Part shown: in pieces, positions 1-12,865 of the stretch
Numbering within the stretch: the stretch's first letter is position 1
How the letters are laid out: each line of letters opens with the position of its first letter
DNA from: Sternotherus odoratus
Lineage: Eukaryota; Chordata; Testudines; Kinosternidae
NCBI GenBank assembly: GCA_032164245.1
Contig: JAVMKO010000007.1
Coordinates: forward strand, 3,720,001 to 3,784,000
DNA: 64,000 nucleotides
Direction: 5' to 3'
The notes under the pieces: model-generated
What the model was told of the DNA's origin: nothing
Databases searched by the model: none
Seen by the model: only the letters and a program-made list of their open reading frames with translations
Position numbers and translations under genes: made by a program

Positions 1-116
1 GCTCCTCCCATGGTCCTGCTGTATCGTCTATTCAGATACAAAGTGGAGGGCAGCACCTGGTGTTCACCCTTTGCTCTCTGGATGAATTTCACCATATTTT
101 CTCCTAAACCTAAATG

Positions 117-1100
117 ACAAGAACACCATGCTGGGTCTTCCGACAGTGGCCGATGCCAGAGAACAGGGCAATTATCAAGTGATTGTCCACTCCCAGCTTC
201 TGACAGTCAGCGGCTAAGGACATCCAGAGCATGGGGCTGCATCCCTGACTGTCTTGGCTAATAGCCATTGACAGACCTATCCTCCATCAATTTATCTAAT
301 TCTTTCTTGAACCCAGTTATAGTCTTGGCCTTCACAGCATCCTCTGGTAATGAGTTCCGTAGGCTGTCTGTGTTGTGTGAAGAAATACTTCATTTTTGCG
401 TGTTTTAAACCTGCTGCCTATTAATTTCATTTGGTGGCCCCTGAGTCTTGTATTTTGTGAGGGGGTACATAACACCTCCTTATTCACTTTCTCCACACCA
501 GTCAAGATTTTATAGACCCCTATCATATCCCCCCTTAGTCATCTCTTTCCAAGATGAACAGTCCCAGTCTACAGAGGAAGGAGGTTTCTCGCCTTCCTCT
601 GCAGCAGGGGGCATGGGTCACTTGCTGGAGGATTCTCTGTACCTTGAAGTCCTTCAACCAAGATTTGAGGACTTCAATAACTCAGATATAGGTGAGAGGT
701 ATATTGCAGGAATGGGTGGGTAAAATTCTGTGGCCTGCGTTGTGCAGGATGTCAGACTAGATGATCATAATGGTCCCTTCTGATCTTAAAGTCTGAGTCT
801 TTTCTAATCTCTCCTCATATGGAAACCATTCCCTACTTCTCATAATTTCTGTTACCATTCTCTGTATCTTTTCCAGTTCTAATATATCTTTTTTGAGCTG
901 TAGCAACCAGAAGTGCTTGTAATATTCAAGATGTGGGTGTACCCTACATTTACATAGAGGCATTATGTTATTTACTGTCTGATTATCTGTCCTTTTTCTA
1001 ATGAGTCCTAACGTTCTGTTAGCATTTTTAACTGCTGCTGCACACTGAATGGATGTTCTCAGAGAACCATCCACAATGATTCCAAGATGCATCCAAGAGC
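117..1100 (-). mobile_element. CR1 LINE 3' region, antisense, interrupted
   Basis: The minus strand reads as the C-terminal part of a CR1 reverse transcriptase followed by the CR1 3' untranslated region. Minus-strand translation of about 1092-757 contains LGIIVDGSLRTSIQ, AAAVKNANR and HLEYYKHFW, all close to the CR1 consensus; 526-332 continues with GVEKVNKEVL and RGHQMKLIGSRFKT. Frameshifts and stops make it a dead, 5'-truncated copy. A second, sense-orientation CR1 piece interrupts it at 571-795. Confidence 0.88.
571..795 (+). mobile_element. CR1-type 3' tail nested in antisense CR1
   Basis: A 225-bp insert ends with a typical CR1 3' tail (CAGACTAGATGATCATAATG). It lies between CAGTCT (565-570) and GAGTCT (795-800), where the host CR1 would otherwise be continuous, suggesting a short target duplication AGTCT. 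It is 5' truncated and non-coding. Confidence 0.7.
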
Positions 1101-2255
1101 ATGCACAATTGAAAAAAAAAAAAGCCAGCTAGCTCTAATACTCAGTTTAGAGGTGTGACATGTCAGCCAGCCATCTCATCCCTTCTGTCCATAGATAATA
1201 ATTTGTTCAATCCATCCCAGACATGGCTAGAATAATGCATTTTCCAACCTGCATATTAAGCGGTGCAGATTCAGACAGACACAGCCTGGATCCCACAGAG
1301 GCATTTTGGCTGTCACACTAGCTCAGGTTCAAAATTGTGCTTCCATTTAAAACCAGGCACATTAAACACAAAAACTACATTGATTGTATAAGGAGATTGT
1401 ATTTTTCAAGTGTATTGATATGTATATACACTGTCGAAGATAACTGTCTCACTAGTCTGTAGCCTGTATATTAAAATCTTCTAAATGAAATCACACGTTT
1501 TTTTGCTAGTGGTGGGTGAAGTGCTTTAGGCCAAATAAGAATGGGCCCAAGCCACCTTCCATCTCCCAAATTGTACCCAACCCCTCCATTAAGATTAGTG
1601 GAAAGTGTGTGATAAGAACCTCCCCTACACACTTAATAATTGTTCCTCTCCACATAGATGCTCAATAAGTACAACCCTCTCCTCAACTCTAATCCTTCTT
1701 CTGAGCCCCACTGCCTGCTAAATTAGCAGCAACTGCTGGTGACCTTAGGATCTACAGTACAGAATGCATTGCCCTTTGGATACTGTTAATCATGCAGCCT
1801 TCCTTGTGAGATTTAGGAGCTGGAGATGAAGCCTCCTGCAAAGAGCTGGACAGATCCCTGTTATCCTTGGTGGGAACTGAGTTTTGGGAGGGGAGATCAA
1901 GCCCAGAGGTTTTTGGAGAGCTCTCCCAGTCTGGGGACATGCTTACAAGAGGGATCTACCCTTTAAAAATTACCTTGTGGGGTTCCATGTACCCTGCCTC
2001 TCAGTGATTTTCAGTTCCAGTTTGCTCCATTTACAAATCAAATTGCTTTCTGTCTGCTACTCCTGCAAGCTAAAGTCAAACTGGGTTCTCTTCTGGTATC
2101 ACCATCAGTAATAAAATATTAGGAAACCAGCTCATGCTATTCATAACCCCTGTGCCAGCCTTCTAGCCTTCAGAACAGTCGCACAGGTATACATGTGGAT
2201 GTAATTTGGTCTGCTGAACTTTATTATTGGTGAAAAGACGCAAGAAGGAAATTTA
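1101..2255. other. Unrecognised non-coding stretch
   Basis: AT-rich sequence with a short A run near 1111-1122. No repeat family, exon or RNA gene was recognised. Confidence 0.5.
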
Positions 2256-2504
2256 TAATTTATTACAATAGAACCTTGAGGCCTCAAACCAAAATTGGGC
2301 CCCGTTGCACTAAGTGAAGGATAAACACATAGTGAGAGACGGTCCCTGCCCCAAAGAGATGAAAATCTAAACAAACGTGTATGGGAGGGGAAACTAAGGC
2401 ATGGAGAGGGAAGTGACTTACCTAAGGTGGCAGAACTGGGAATAAAACCCAGGTGTCCTGATTCCCCGATCAGAGCTTGATCCACCAAACCACACTGCCT
2501 CCCT
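2256..2504 (-). mobile_element. Cry-type tRNA-derived SINE
   Basis: The reverse complement has the order of the cryptodire turtle SINE: a tRNA-like head (lost-consensus B box near GGTTTTATTCCCAG), a body resembling TCACTTCCCTCTCCATGCC, and a tail resembling TAGTGCAACGGGGCCCAATT. It is nearly full length but diverged. An antisense open frame of 174 codons across it is incidental. Confidence 0.85.
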
Positions 2505-2967
2505 AATAATAGTAAGGAAAGAACCCAACAGAAATAGGAACAGAAAGAGTTTGTGGCACTTGCGGTAAGAAAAAACATTTTTTGTTTGCGAAGGGAGCAA
2601 GCGAGAGCTGGTATCTCAGGGAGGGGGATGGTGGTAACGATAAACCTGGAATCCAACAATAGCAATTTTACAGGAACTTTTACGTGTTGACGCTCACCTT
2701 GAGAGCTTTGGAGGCTTGCGTAGTTTTTCTGGCTTCTGGATGCTTACCGAACCCTCCAAATGGATTAAGGTTTGCTCGCTGTTCGTGTTCTGTAATTCAG
2801 AGAATAGATCATTTTTGGTTCGATATGAACCTTTAAGCCAAGAGTGTTGCCCTGCTGTCTAGTTTTCAGAGATTTTTCTTGTTCTGTTTGGTTTTTTTAA
2901 TGCTACTAGCCAGAAAAGCAAAGGAAATTGCACGACAGCAAGGGGACCCAACAGTTATCCTCTTCTG

Positions 2968-3090
2968 ATCATAGAATCCTAAAAATATAGGACTGGAAGG
3001 GACCTCAGTAGGTCATCTAGTCCAGTCCCCTGCACTCAAGGCAGGACTTAGGAATAACTAGACCATTGTTGACAGGTGTTTGATGGTAAG
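2968..3090 (-). mobile_element. CR1 LINE 3' end fragment
   Basis: The stretch opens with ATCATAGAATCCTAAA and continues GGACTGGAAGGGACCTCAGT, AGGTCATCTAGTCCAGTCCC. This is the reverse complement of a CR1 3' terminus, including its ATTCTATGA-type terminal repeat. It is a short 5'-truncated copy. Confidence 0.85.
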
Positions 3091-4164
3091 GGCCTTGCTA
3101 AAACCTACACAAACAATAAAATGCAAAGCTGAGAGTGAAACTCAATTCTAAACTCTTTCTCTCTCTTAGGTCTAATTATTGCAGCACAGGATATGTAAGA
3201 TGACCTGCTATCTGGAGACCCTGTAACATACAGGCTTATTGGGGTGTGTTAAGATTTTGAGATGGAGTTTCTGTCTTCCTTCTGTTTCCTTAGTTTTATT
3301 TGACTCCACTGTATTCTGAGTTCAACAGATGTTCACTTTTAATACCCTCTCTACATTAGAAATACAAACCAGGTCGTGCAGTGGATCCTGCAGCGTTGAA
3401 TATGTGCTCAGAATAAAGAATTGGAGGACAAGCAGAATAGAATAATAATAATTTATCCTTTATTTACCATCTTTTATCCCAGAGGAGCTCTCACAGCTTT
3501 ACCGTACTAACAAAATATATTGTTACCACTTCACTTACCACTGAAATGCAGACACCTCTGGGTGAAACAACACAACTGTTTTAACAGTGTCTAGCAACAC
3601 TGCACAGTCATTTAGTCCAGGGAAGGAAGTGAAGAATATTGTATCCAATTGAAACAGCTGAGGGAATTTAGATAGGCAGAAGGCAGTTACTCAGATTGCA
3701 ATTTTGCTAGCATAGTGGGACTAACAGCCCCAGCTCTTGACAAAGGTACTACAGGATCTTGGACCACAAGTATTCAGGACATAGTTCCACAACTGAAAGA
3801 TAACACATCTCCAGTAATATCAGCGCAGGGGCATTGAGTCAGGGAAACACTCTGCCGCGTCATACATCATGCATTACAGAATCTGCCCCCAAGAGTTTGT
3901 TGTCACCTCTGCTTTAGAGATTTTGCAAGTGACACTGGGCAGGTTGAGATAATAAATGTGAATCTAATTAAATGTCCTATTTAAGGGCAAAAGCTGGTTG
4001 CAGAAGGGATCACAAAGGAAACCGTTACAATCAAATAGTTAACATTTCTCAGACCTCTAGGAGATGCACAATCTCTGGTTCTCAGTCCTTGAGTGGCATT
4101 AAGTATCTGCCTCCAGCCACTTAACCTAACAGCATTTTCTTTAGCTATAATCTTTGGTTCTTCT
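3091..4164. other. Unrecognised non-coding stretch
   Basis: No exon or clear repeat was recognised. A short AT-rich segment near 3440-3460 contains AATAATAATAAT. Confidence 0.45.
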
Positions 4165-4345
4165 TTCATTGAGTTCAATCCTTGAGGGGGCCATTTAGGG
4201 ATCTGGGGCAAAAAAAAATCTGTCAGGGGACAGTACTCGATCCTGCTAGTGTAGGCAGGCGGATCCTGCTAGTGTAGGCAGGGGACTGGACTCGATGACC
4301 TTCAAGGTCTTTCCAGTTCTAGGAGATTGGTATATCTCCATTTAT
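4165..4345 (+). mobile_element. tRNA-derived SINE with CR1-like tail, 5' truncated
   Basis: A B-box-like GAGTTCAATCC at 4171-4181 leads into GAGGGGGCCATTTAGGGATC, and the element ends in a CR1-like tail (ACTGGACTCGATGACC). The same family is better preserved at 55503-55695. A 23-bp segment is directly duplicated at 4239-4261 and 4262-4284. The tRNA head 5' of the B box is missing or unrecognisable. Confidence 0.75.
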
Positions 4346-4372
4346 ATTATATTTATATTATATTTATATTAT
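4328..4372. repeat. AT-rich simple repeat
   Basis: Repeats of the pattern TTTATATTATA follow directly on the SINE tail. Confidence 0.8.
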
Positions 4373-4934
4373 TCCAACAGAGGGAGTTAGATTGGCACTG
4401 TAGGTTTGAGGTGAATTAGCCAGTTCCATGAGAAAGTTTGTCCACATCATTCTTTGGAGCACAGACGATCAATACAAAGTCAGTTCTCTCCTGTGCCGCT
4501 CTTTCCAGTGGAGGTCACAGAGGTAAAAAGCAGTGATTGGTCTGAGCGCTATTAAAATTGGAAGAAGCTGACACTGCAGTAGCAGAGGGATAAATGGAAG
4601 AGTTTATAATGCTTAAATACAGCTGGCAGCGTGGAAAGGGTATTAAAGAACATTAGCTCTATCCATCTGCATATTTTTTCTGTGTGAGGAATAAATCCAT
4701 TTGGCTGGCACTTGACTCAGCAGTTGAATATGATTAGGTGATATTCAGGGCCTTAGAACAGTTTCCCTGCCCAAATATATTTCCCCCTCAGGGCGAAGGC
4801 TATGACTGCTTATTCCAAACGGAATGCTTTTTGAAGGTCACTGCTGAGTCACGGTGCTGAAATGCACCATCAGAGGTCTCATGGCCTGTTCCCTTGACAG
4901 AACTCTAATGCCAGCACATCAAGGGACGTGATTG

Positions 4935-5305
4935 TTCCCTTCTAATCGACATTGGTGAGGCCTCATCTGGAGTACTGTGTCCAGTTTTGGGGCCCACACT
5001 ACAAGAAGGATTTGGAAGAATTGGAAAGAGTCCATAGAAGGGCAACAAAAATGATTAGGGGGCTGGAGCGCATGACTTATGAGGAGAGGCTGAGAGAACT
5101 GGGATTGTTTAGTCTACAGAAGAGAAGACTGAGGGGAGATTTGATAACTGCTTTCAACTCCCTGAAAGGGGGTTCAAAGAGGATGGATCTAGACTGTTCT
5201 CAGTGGTAGCAGATGACCGAACAAGGAGTAATGGTCTCAAGTTGCAGTGGGGAAGGTTAAGATTGGATATTAGGAAAAACTTTTTCACTAGTCAGACTTC
5301 CTGCA
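4935..5305 (+). mobile_element. CR1 LINE RT C-terminus and 3' UTR fragment
   Basis: Translation from 4952 gives [20 protein letters not shown], then [20 protein letters not shown], then [14 protein letters not shown], which is the well-preserved C-terminus of a CR1 reverse transcriptase. The frame closes at 5209. Both element ends are missing. This is one of the least decayed CR1 copies in the window. Confidence 0.9.
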
Positions 5306-5762
5306 TAATGCAGTCCACAGCATCTCAAGCAATGTGGACATAAGTGCCTCGCGATAAGACCCACTGCTGAGAATTTGAGATCTTTGAGGATCTGGGCCTG
5401 GGCCTCCAATTCAGGAGGTGAAACTCGAACAGCTTGGAGGCTCTGTTTAGAAGCCAGCCTTCAAGCTGAGTAAATATCTCACTGGGTAATTGGCCGGAGG
5501 CATTAACACTCTTTTGATTTCATTGTTCTGTTACCATGTTTCGTGTGGAAACTGGCTGATTAACTGATTACAGGCCCGTACTAATCTTTTTTAACTGCTG
5601 GATTAATTGGAAAATTCTGTCGTCTTCCCCATTTTATATACAGCGATCCAGGCGAAGCAGGGTCGTGAACTGGGCTGAATGACTCTTGTCCTGTTCACTT
5701 CATTAGTTGTGTAGAGTGTTGTGACTGATGCTGGCATGTGTAACTGAGTTGGCAAGAGCAAA

Positions 5763-5893
5763 CGGGACAAATGCCCACTTTTGTTAAAACGTGGGGTGCG
5801 GACGAACAGGTGGGAGGCAAGCGGCAATTCCAGCGGGGCTCAGGCAAGCTCGCCCTGTCCCATTTTCCCTTTGGGAAATGTGATCACCCTACC
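5763..5893. repeat. Probable interspersed repeat fragment
   Basis: Contains CGGGACAAATGCCCACTTTT and ends TTTGGGAAATGTGATCACCC, which resembles a common turtle interspersed repeat with GGGTGACCA-like termini. Family not assigned. Confidence 0.4.
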
Positions 5894-8800
5894 AAAACCC
5901 ATGGAAGTGGATGGAAAACTCATATTGGCTCTAGGGGGCTTTTGATCAGGCTCTTATATCCCTCAGGGTGGGATTGTCCTAAAGCTCTGCATTGCCCCTT
6001 CCCTTGCTCCAAAGGTAAAAGCTCCCATGGACTTGGGTGGGAACAGAGCTAGGCCAAGACTGAGCACAGTGGAAAATCCCAGGGTTTGGAAAATGGGAGG
6101 AATCACACCTCCCTAGCTCCCAAGGGTGAGGTGCTCCTGTACTGTGGGGATGGTTTGCACTGATGTCACTCCTTTCACTTTGCTAGAGTTATGCTTGTTT
6201 TATACCAGCCTGGGTGAGACCAAAATTGGGCCAGCAGTGTCCATGCTGATGGTGTCATTATAGACACCGTGTCGCAGAGGGATATGTTGTCAGGCTTGAC
6301 CTTAGCATTTCTATTGCTATATTACTGATTTCCACAGGAGGAAGAAATCTAAAGCTGTCACTATAACTATAACAAGCTTCCCTCTGGCTATCATCTTTTA
6401 GACAGCAGCTCTTAATATACCTAGTAATATTGGGGCAGCCTTCTCTGAATCATCCCCCTTTTAATTTTATTTTCAAGGCATAACAATAATATAGATGGAA
6501 TAAAGTCCCGTTGGAGCCAATGGTCTTAGCCAATCAGAGATCTGCTGAATTATAGCGGAAGATACGACCTTGACAGGATACAACTAATTCAGACATTCTG
6601 GTGCATCACGATATGTCATTATGCTGAAATCAAGACTGTCACTGCTATCTGAAAAAGCCCAACAGAGCCAAAATGCTCAATTCAGGACTGAAAATGGATC
6701 CTTGTAGAAGTCCAAACTTAATGTGGAAATGCTGTGCATGAAGAACAGTATTTGTGTTTTTATTAAGTAATTCTAAATTGCCCGAAAATTTAGGAGACTG
6801 ACGCAATGGAATTCTAGCTACTATACACTGTCTCTGTCTCCTTCCCTCCCTCCCTCTGGGTTTTGTGTTGGCTCTCATTACTCTATGAACTTCTACCACC
6901 TATGATTGGAAAAGCAAGGCTTCCAGGGGACTTCATGAAGTCTTCTCTGCTTGTCAATATCATTCTGATTCTGGTCGGAAATCCTTCTCAAAAAGGAAGG
7001 TCTTGCAATGTTTCCTGAGGGTGCTCTGGCTCAGAGTTACTCCACGCTCACCGAAAGTTTGTTCCACAGCTGGGTTCACTTTGATTCAGAAGCTTGGATC
7101 TCCATCGGTCATGTGGTGCATCCTGGGCTTTCTGATCTTCACTGTCCCAAAAGAATGCAACTGTATTGAAGTCCATGAAGAAGCAATCACTAGTGTAGCT
7201 GGGAGATGATCCATTAATGACTTTGTGGGATTAGCATCAAGTGGCAGTGGAAGAAGATTCGGATGGAGGGACTGGAGCACAAGGCTGATAGGCTATGGCA
7301 GCCCAACCTGTGTGGGAGGCAGGTACCTGCATTCTGCACAAGCTGGGGCCTCTTAGCTTCAGATAGAGGGAATTATTATCATCCAGTCTGGAAGTGACAA
7401 ATCCATGCATCACTGGCCAGGTCATTGCCTGAGAGGAAGGGGAAACGTTTATGAGCAGTAGATGAAGGAAGGTTATTTTTGGTCATTAACACTACCTTGT
7501 CACATAAGCTTTGTAATGTGTCAAACAGGTTTCAAGGGTTTCAGAGGGGTGGCTGTGTTAGTCCATAGTCACAAAAACAATGAGGAGTCTAGTGGCACCT
7601 TAAAGACTAACAGATTTTGTTTGTAGATGCAAATAAAAGATTTGCACCACTTTGCCTTCAATGAAAATGTCCAGGCTAGTTCTGTGAAGTGTTTCCTCTT
7701 CTAACCAGCATCAATTTGGATTTGTTCATTGAAAGATACATTAAAAGATTCTGATTAATAGATAAAGATAGCTAGATACACTGCTAGGTTTGGAATAATT
7801 TGTAAAGTTTATCGTTCTAAACAAACGTTTGTTTTAAAAGCAACTCATTGAAATATTACCTTTTGCTTAAAAAAATCTTAGTTACACGCTCTGGGTTATG
7901 TTTTCAGAGCCACATGTATTGAGAACTAGGTGGACAAGTATTTTTAATTGGCTCAAGGTGCACTGCTTTGGAAATGAATCTATACACTATGCATACTCTG
8001 TCACCAATAGCATGGGGATACCAAACACTGCAATTGAGACATGACCTGGATCTCCGTTGGGCCATATATAGAGATTCTCTAATCATGGGAATTAATAGGA
8101 ACCGTGTTCCCTTGCACTCCTCACTTACAATGCAATGGGAACTGTGCCAAATTCTCCTCTATGAGATATTCCCCTTTACATGCTTTGCATCCTTTTTCCC
8201 TTGTAAATTGTGAAATCGGCTGCCTTTTGGTAACCTCTTCTAATTAGATGCAAATGAGAAAAGTTACATCTCCGGTGACTTTCATTTTCAAAATGTTATT
8301 GGAGATTGTTTGCAGTTAATATATTTTCATAATTTGTGTTATGGCTGTTCGTGAAACTTTGCCTTTTACACAGAGTAGAGAGAAACAACTGTACTTTATG
8401 AAGCAATTAAAGCACAATCACTTAAATACTATTGTTTGTCATAATGTGTGTCCCTCTGACTACATAAAGGTAGTCAACTAGTTGATAATTAAGTGGCATA
8501 TCTGCAGTATGTTAGAAATGTATATCAAGTTGGCACATACAACCCATTCAGATGGTCAGGAAGTAAGCTACTGCCCTGGAGCAGTTGTGATTTATGAATC
8601 ATGGATGTGTGTGTCTGAGGGGATGCCCATGTTTCTCTTCAGTAAATATATAATGCCTTGCATGTTCCTTCCTATGAATTTTTTTTTCTTCTGACTCAAT
8701 GCTTTTCAGGTTAGACATTTTCCCTTATTAGGGACCTACAGGTAAGCAAATCTAAGGAGCTGGTATAGAACTTACTAGGATTTAAGAAAATTTAAAAAGA

Positions 8801-9738
8801 TTAGTTATCAAAGCTGCCCTTTCACATGACCATTGTAGTATAAGGCCAGATTCTCTCCTGCATCTAGACCTTCTTGCTCCAGGTGAGGGGAGCTGTTTAT
8901 GACTCCCTGGTTTTCAAACTGCCCTGGCCCTTGTGTGAGTTAGAGCAGCCTAAGGGTTTCTCTAATTTATGACAGCAGGTATGGTCCCTTTGTGACCAAA
9001 TGAGAACTGGCCTCCATCATGGCCCATTCCTCCCTTGATATGCCACCTACATCAGGGTGCAGGAGGAGGTGGTTGGCTTTATACCAAGAGAATTCTAAAT
9101 CTTGGTCACTGTCACCAGATTCTGGATTCTTTATGATGCTCGGGGCAGAGAATCTAGACCATGATTTATATTCTTGATCCCAAGCCAGCTGGGTTTTCCC
9201 TGAAGAGTTTTCCAGGCCTGAGAACATGTCTTCATCATGGAAAAGCTTTTTTACCATAAAGTCTTAAAACTCAGAGTAGTGGTTGAATGTGAAAGTGTTT
9301 GGCTGGACACAGGACTGGAGCTTTGACGTATCTACAAACATTCTGTGTCTGAGGCTATGATCTCATAATGCATTTCTACATGGAGTGGTATTAGTGTCAG
9401 AAATGAAGCTCAGATAATAAAGTCATGACAGGTTCTGAAGTGCAGGGGATGGACTAGACAAGACATTGACTTTTATTAGTGACACTTATTCTGTTACATG
9501 AACTGAAATTTTGAATAATATGTTCAAGTTTTTGACCAGGTATTTTGGAGGTTCTGTCTTTGGTGTCTAAAAATGTGAGCACGTTTTTTGACGTGAATTA
9601 CTATAATGGTTGACTTTTTAATAGAAAAAGATAAAGCAGCATTCTGGGGAAGATATTTAACTTCCTACAATAAACCAGAATGCATGTTGTTCTTGTGTTT
9701 TTTTTTAACAGCACAGTTACAATCTTGTCCCCACACAG
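5894..9738. other. Mostly unrecognised non-coding stretch
   Basis: About 3.8 kb with moderate to low GC. Only a Penelope-like end fragment at 7536-7623 was recognised. Short open frames (up to 96 codons) have no recognisable domains. Confidence 0.45.
7536..7623 (-). mobile_element. Penelope-like terminal fragment
   Basis: Contains TTTCAGAGGGGTGGCTGTGT, AGTGGCACCTTAAAGACTAA and CAGATTTTGTTTG. The same terminal module is found in the fold-back elements at 19350-19533 and 38111-38861. Here it is a single arm in the reverse orientation. Assignment to Penelope-like elements is from memory of turtle repeats. Confidence 0.65.
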
Positions 9739-10103
9739 ACTTGGAGAACATAGTAATTCCCATACTGGCTCAGACCGATGGTCCCTATAGTCTGTGTCCT
9801 GTCTCTGGCAATGGACCACCCCTGGTTGTTCCTTCTGAATGTCTGTAATGCTAAGTAATGGGGATGTTCTCAATATCCATGACTAATATGTCATTGAATT
9901 CTACTGAGCATTTACCTGCAAGGATATTTAGTGGCAAGAAGTTCCACAAGCTAGTTCTGAGTTGAGTAAAAAACAACATTCCGATGTAAATGCTTTGTAT
10001 TTTAGTATAATTGAATGTCATCTCTTCTTCCATTATAAGAAAGTAAATAGGAGTGCCTGATTTTCTCTACCATTCATTATTTTGTATTCCTTTAACATGT
10101 TTT
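9739..10103 (-). mobile_element. Old CR1 LINE 3' region
   Basis: Contains the degraded reverse complement of a CR1 3' UTR: CATACTGGCTCAGACCGATG, a GTGTCCTGTCTCTGGCAATG segment, then AAGAAGTTCCACAAGCTAGT. Heavily mutated with no usable frame. Confidence 0.7.
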
Positions 10104-11512
10104 TATTATTTCAACCCGAGTATATCTGGAGTAACTCCACTAAACTCATTGGAGTGATACTGGAATTGCAAATTTATAGACAAGTTTAGAATCTAACCCA
10201 TGAGCCCTTGTTTAAAATGTCCAGTAACACCTCTCTCCCTCCATTCCTTCTGATCTCTTTCTTTCCCTTAAAATTTGTTCTGTAACATGCAAAGCAGTTG
10301 GATAAATCATTATGTGCTACTTAGTAGTACATGTAATGGTGAGTATTAATTGCCAAGTGCTGGAATAGCGCTCTTTTTAGTATTGCATGGTCTCTAAAGG
10401 TCAGAAGAATCTTTAAAAGCTAATTACACCGTTAAATATATCCTATGCCCTCGGGCTACAGTCCTCTCCATTTAAAATGCACAACTATACTTTGTGGCAT
10501 AGAGTTAACATTCAGGTTCTCCTGCCCAATGGGATCTGAATCGAAACCCTTCTCTGGTATCTAGCCTCACTCTAGTGTTGGACTGTATCTATTTATTATT
10601 ATTTTCCCTTTGTCATTTGGGGGGTTATGCTTCAGAAGGAGGAATGTTGCAAGTAAGGATTCCACGTCTTTTTGCGCTCTTAGACCAATAAGTAGTTGAT
10701 CAAATTTAACAGACAGCCCTAATGACTGCGTGTCAACCCCAGGCTTTAGGGGAGGCTAGGGGAGATTTTTTAAATATCTGAGTTGTGCATGTAAAATATG
10801 CCATAACCTTGCGGGTAGTTGGATATGAATTGTGCATGCAGTGACATATTCACTGGGTAATATCTGTGCATTCATGTCCTAGTACGTCCTCCCAACAAGA
10901 GCGCAGTGAGAGTGAGCAGGCTTGGCGGCAAAGACTTCAATTGACATATGCCAGTGAGTTTTCAACATATGGGCCTAAACAGCACTCCTCCATTCAAGGA
11001 ACGGATTTGCATATTGGAGGGTTTATTAATTATTACCAAGCAACCTGCTTTCCTTTTAATTCTTTACAAATCTGTTACTTGGGATGATATTTGATCTTGG
11101 CTAATTTTATTCTTCTTAAATGTCTTGTTAAGATTAAACTGTCATCCACCAAAACCCTCAACCAGCTATGATAAAAGATGAAAAGCAAACAAGTAGAAAA
11201 TGAGTCTTACCTACAGTGCAGAACCACACATCGAGCAAAAACAGCTCTAATCGAAATCCCTTAGCTAGGCACTAGAACCATTCTATTCAAATAAAAAACG
11301 AATTGTTTTTAAAACTCATTTTAGAAAAACAGCAGTTCTTCACTAAGATTTCTGAGGAGTTAAATAATTCAACCAAGCATTTGGTTTCTCCATCATAAAA
11401 ATCTAAAATTCACCTGCTTATTTTTTTTAATTCATTTTCTTTTTCGTTACAGACTATCGAAGGCAACTATTTGGTTGCACAAAATGGCACATGCCACTTT
11501 TACAAAGCACTA
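10104..11512. other. Non-coding stretch with a MITE-like scrap
   Basis: Positions about 10128-10200 (CTGGAGTAACTCCACTAAAC) resemble a half of a palindromic MITE family also seen near 28050, 54960 and 62080. The rest is unrecognised. Confidence 0.4.
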
Positions 11513-11754
11513 AGAGCCAGATTTACAAAGGTATTTAGGCACATTGAGAGGCAAGTAAGCTTTAGTGGAATTTACAAAGCACCTGAGCAATTTAGGTGCC
11601 TAATGCCCACTGAAGGTCAAAGGGGTTTAGGTGCCTGGTGCCCACTGAAAGTCAAAGGAGTTTAGGTGGCCTAGCTCATGGAGCACATTTATAAATTCCA
11701 CTAGGTTCCTACATTCATCTTTAGGTGCCTAAATGTCTATGTAAATCTCACTCC
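11513..11754. mobile_element. MITE with GAGCCAGATTT-type inverted ends
   Basis: The left end GAGCCAGATTTACAAAGG and the reverse complement of the right end GAGTGAGATTTACATAGA match at most positions and continue into TATTTAGGC / CATTTAGGC. The interior carries repeats of TTTAGGTGCCTA. It is non-coding. The same family appears inside other repeats at 14088-14128 and 15868-15941. Confidence 0.7.
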
Positions 11755-12510
11755 AAGTACCTACATTTTTTAAAAGAGATCTAAGATTTTGTATGCAGAT
11801 TAGATGTGGGTTTGGTGCTAAATAATGCCGGGGACTTTCAAGGTGGCAGAGTTTGTACCATAATTTCATGACTTTTGCCTTTTTCATCCTGGCCAGCTTT
11901 TCTGACCTTTCATAAACTTTCCAAGATAAAATTGTAGCTTTGCTACAACCGAGTGTGCACGGGAATACAAGTAAGAAAACTCAGCAGTTTATCTAATGAT
12001 AAAAGCTGAGTAATATACCAAAGAGCAGAACAGAAGATTGAATGTTTTTGGGGGGATGGATGTAATTGCTCTGAGGGTCACATTCAGTGCCCATCAGGCA
12101 TTCTAGGAATGATGTGAGGGAGGTGTAAAACATCATGCACACAACTGTAACATTATACACACAATCAGGATAACAGTGCTAGTAATAAAAGAAAGAAGAG
12201 TATGTCCATCCATGAACAATTACAAACATGATGATGGAGGGGGAAAGGGGTGGAAACAGAAGGAAATGATTCCCCCCAATGAGGTTGGAATATTAGTGGA
12301 TTAATAAATACATTTCCATCTATTTAAACTTCCATCTGTACCAGCCAGTAACTGATCCCATGTACATCAGCCTCCCACAAACCAGTCTTGCTGTTTATCC
12401 CTTTGTTGATCTGGCTGGAAAAGAAAGCGAAATTGACCAGCTGTACAAATGGTGTATGTGAATTCCGACATCCGCAAAAATAGAGACGCAGATTAGTCAA
12501 AGAAAGATAA

Positions 12511-12865
12511 AACATAGGAATTGCTAGACTGAATCAGATGCTTCGCTCATCTAGTTCAGTGTCCTGTCTCTGACAGAGACCAACCCCTGATTCTTCAGAG
12601 GCAGGTCCAAGATCCCCTGCACTAGGAAGATGTGGAATAATCTGCCTACCAGAGGATTCTCCAGCTAACCCCTAATAATTAGAGATTGGTGTAATCTCCG
12701 AAGCACAAGGTTTTGTATTCTTCTACAACTTTTCTTCTAATTATATCTATTAATATACTGTTTAGCCATTTGAATACCCAGTTTCTCTTAGAATGTTGTT
12801 AAATTCTTGATCTCTACAGCAGCCTGTGGCAAGGAGTTCCACAGACTAATTATACAATGTGTGAA
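12511..12865 (-). mobile_element. Old CR1 LINE 3' region
   Basis: Contains ACATAGGAATTGCTAGACTG, CAGTGTCCTGTCTCTGACAG and GGCAAGGAGTTCCACAGACT, the reverse complement of a CR1 3' UTR of an older subfamily. No intact frame. Confidence 0.75.

Noticed and set aside
2141..2665. Antisense open frame of 174 codons
   Set aside because: It lies across a tRNA-derived SINE and has no domain; its length is by chance.
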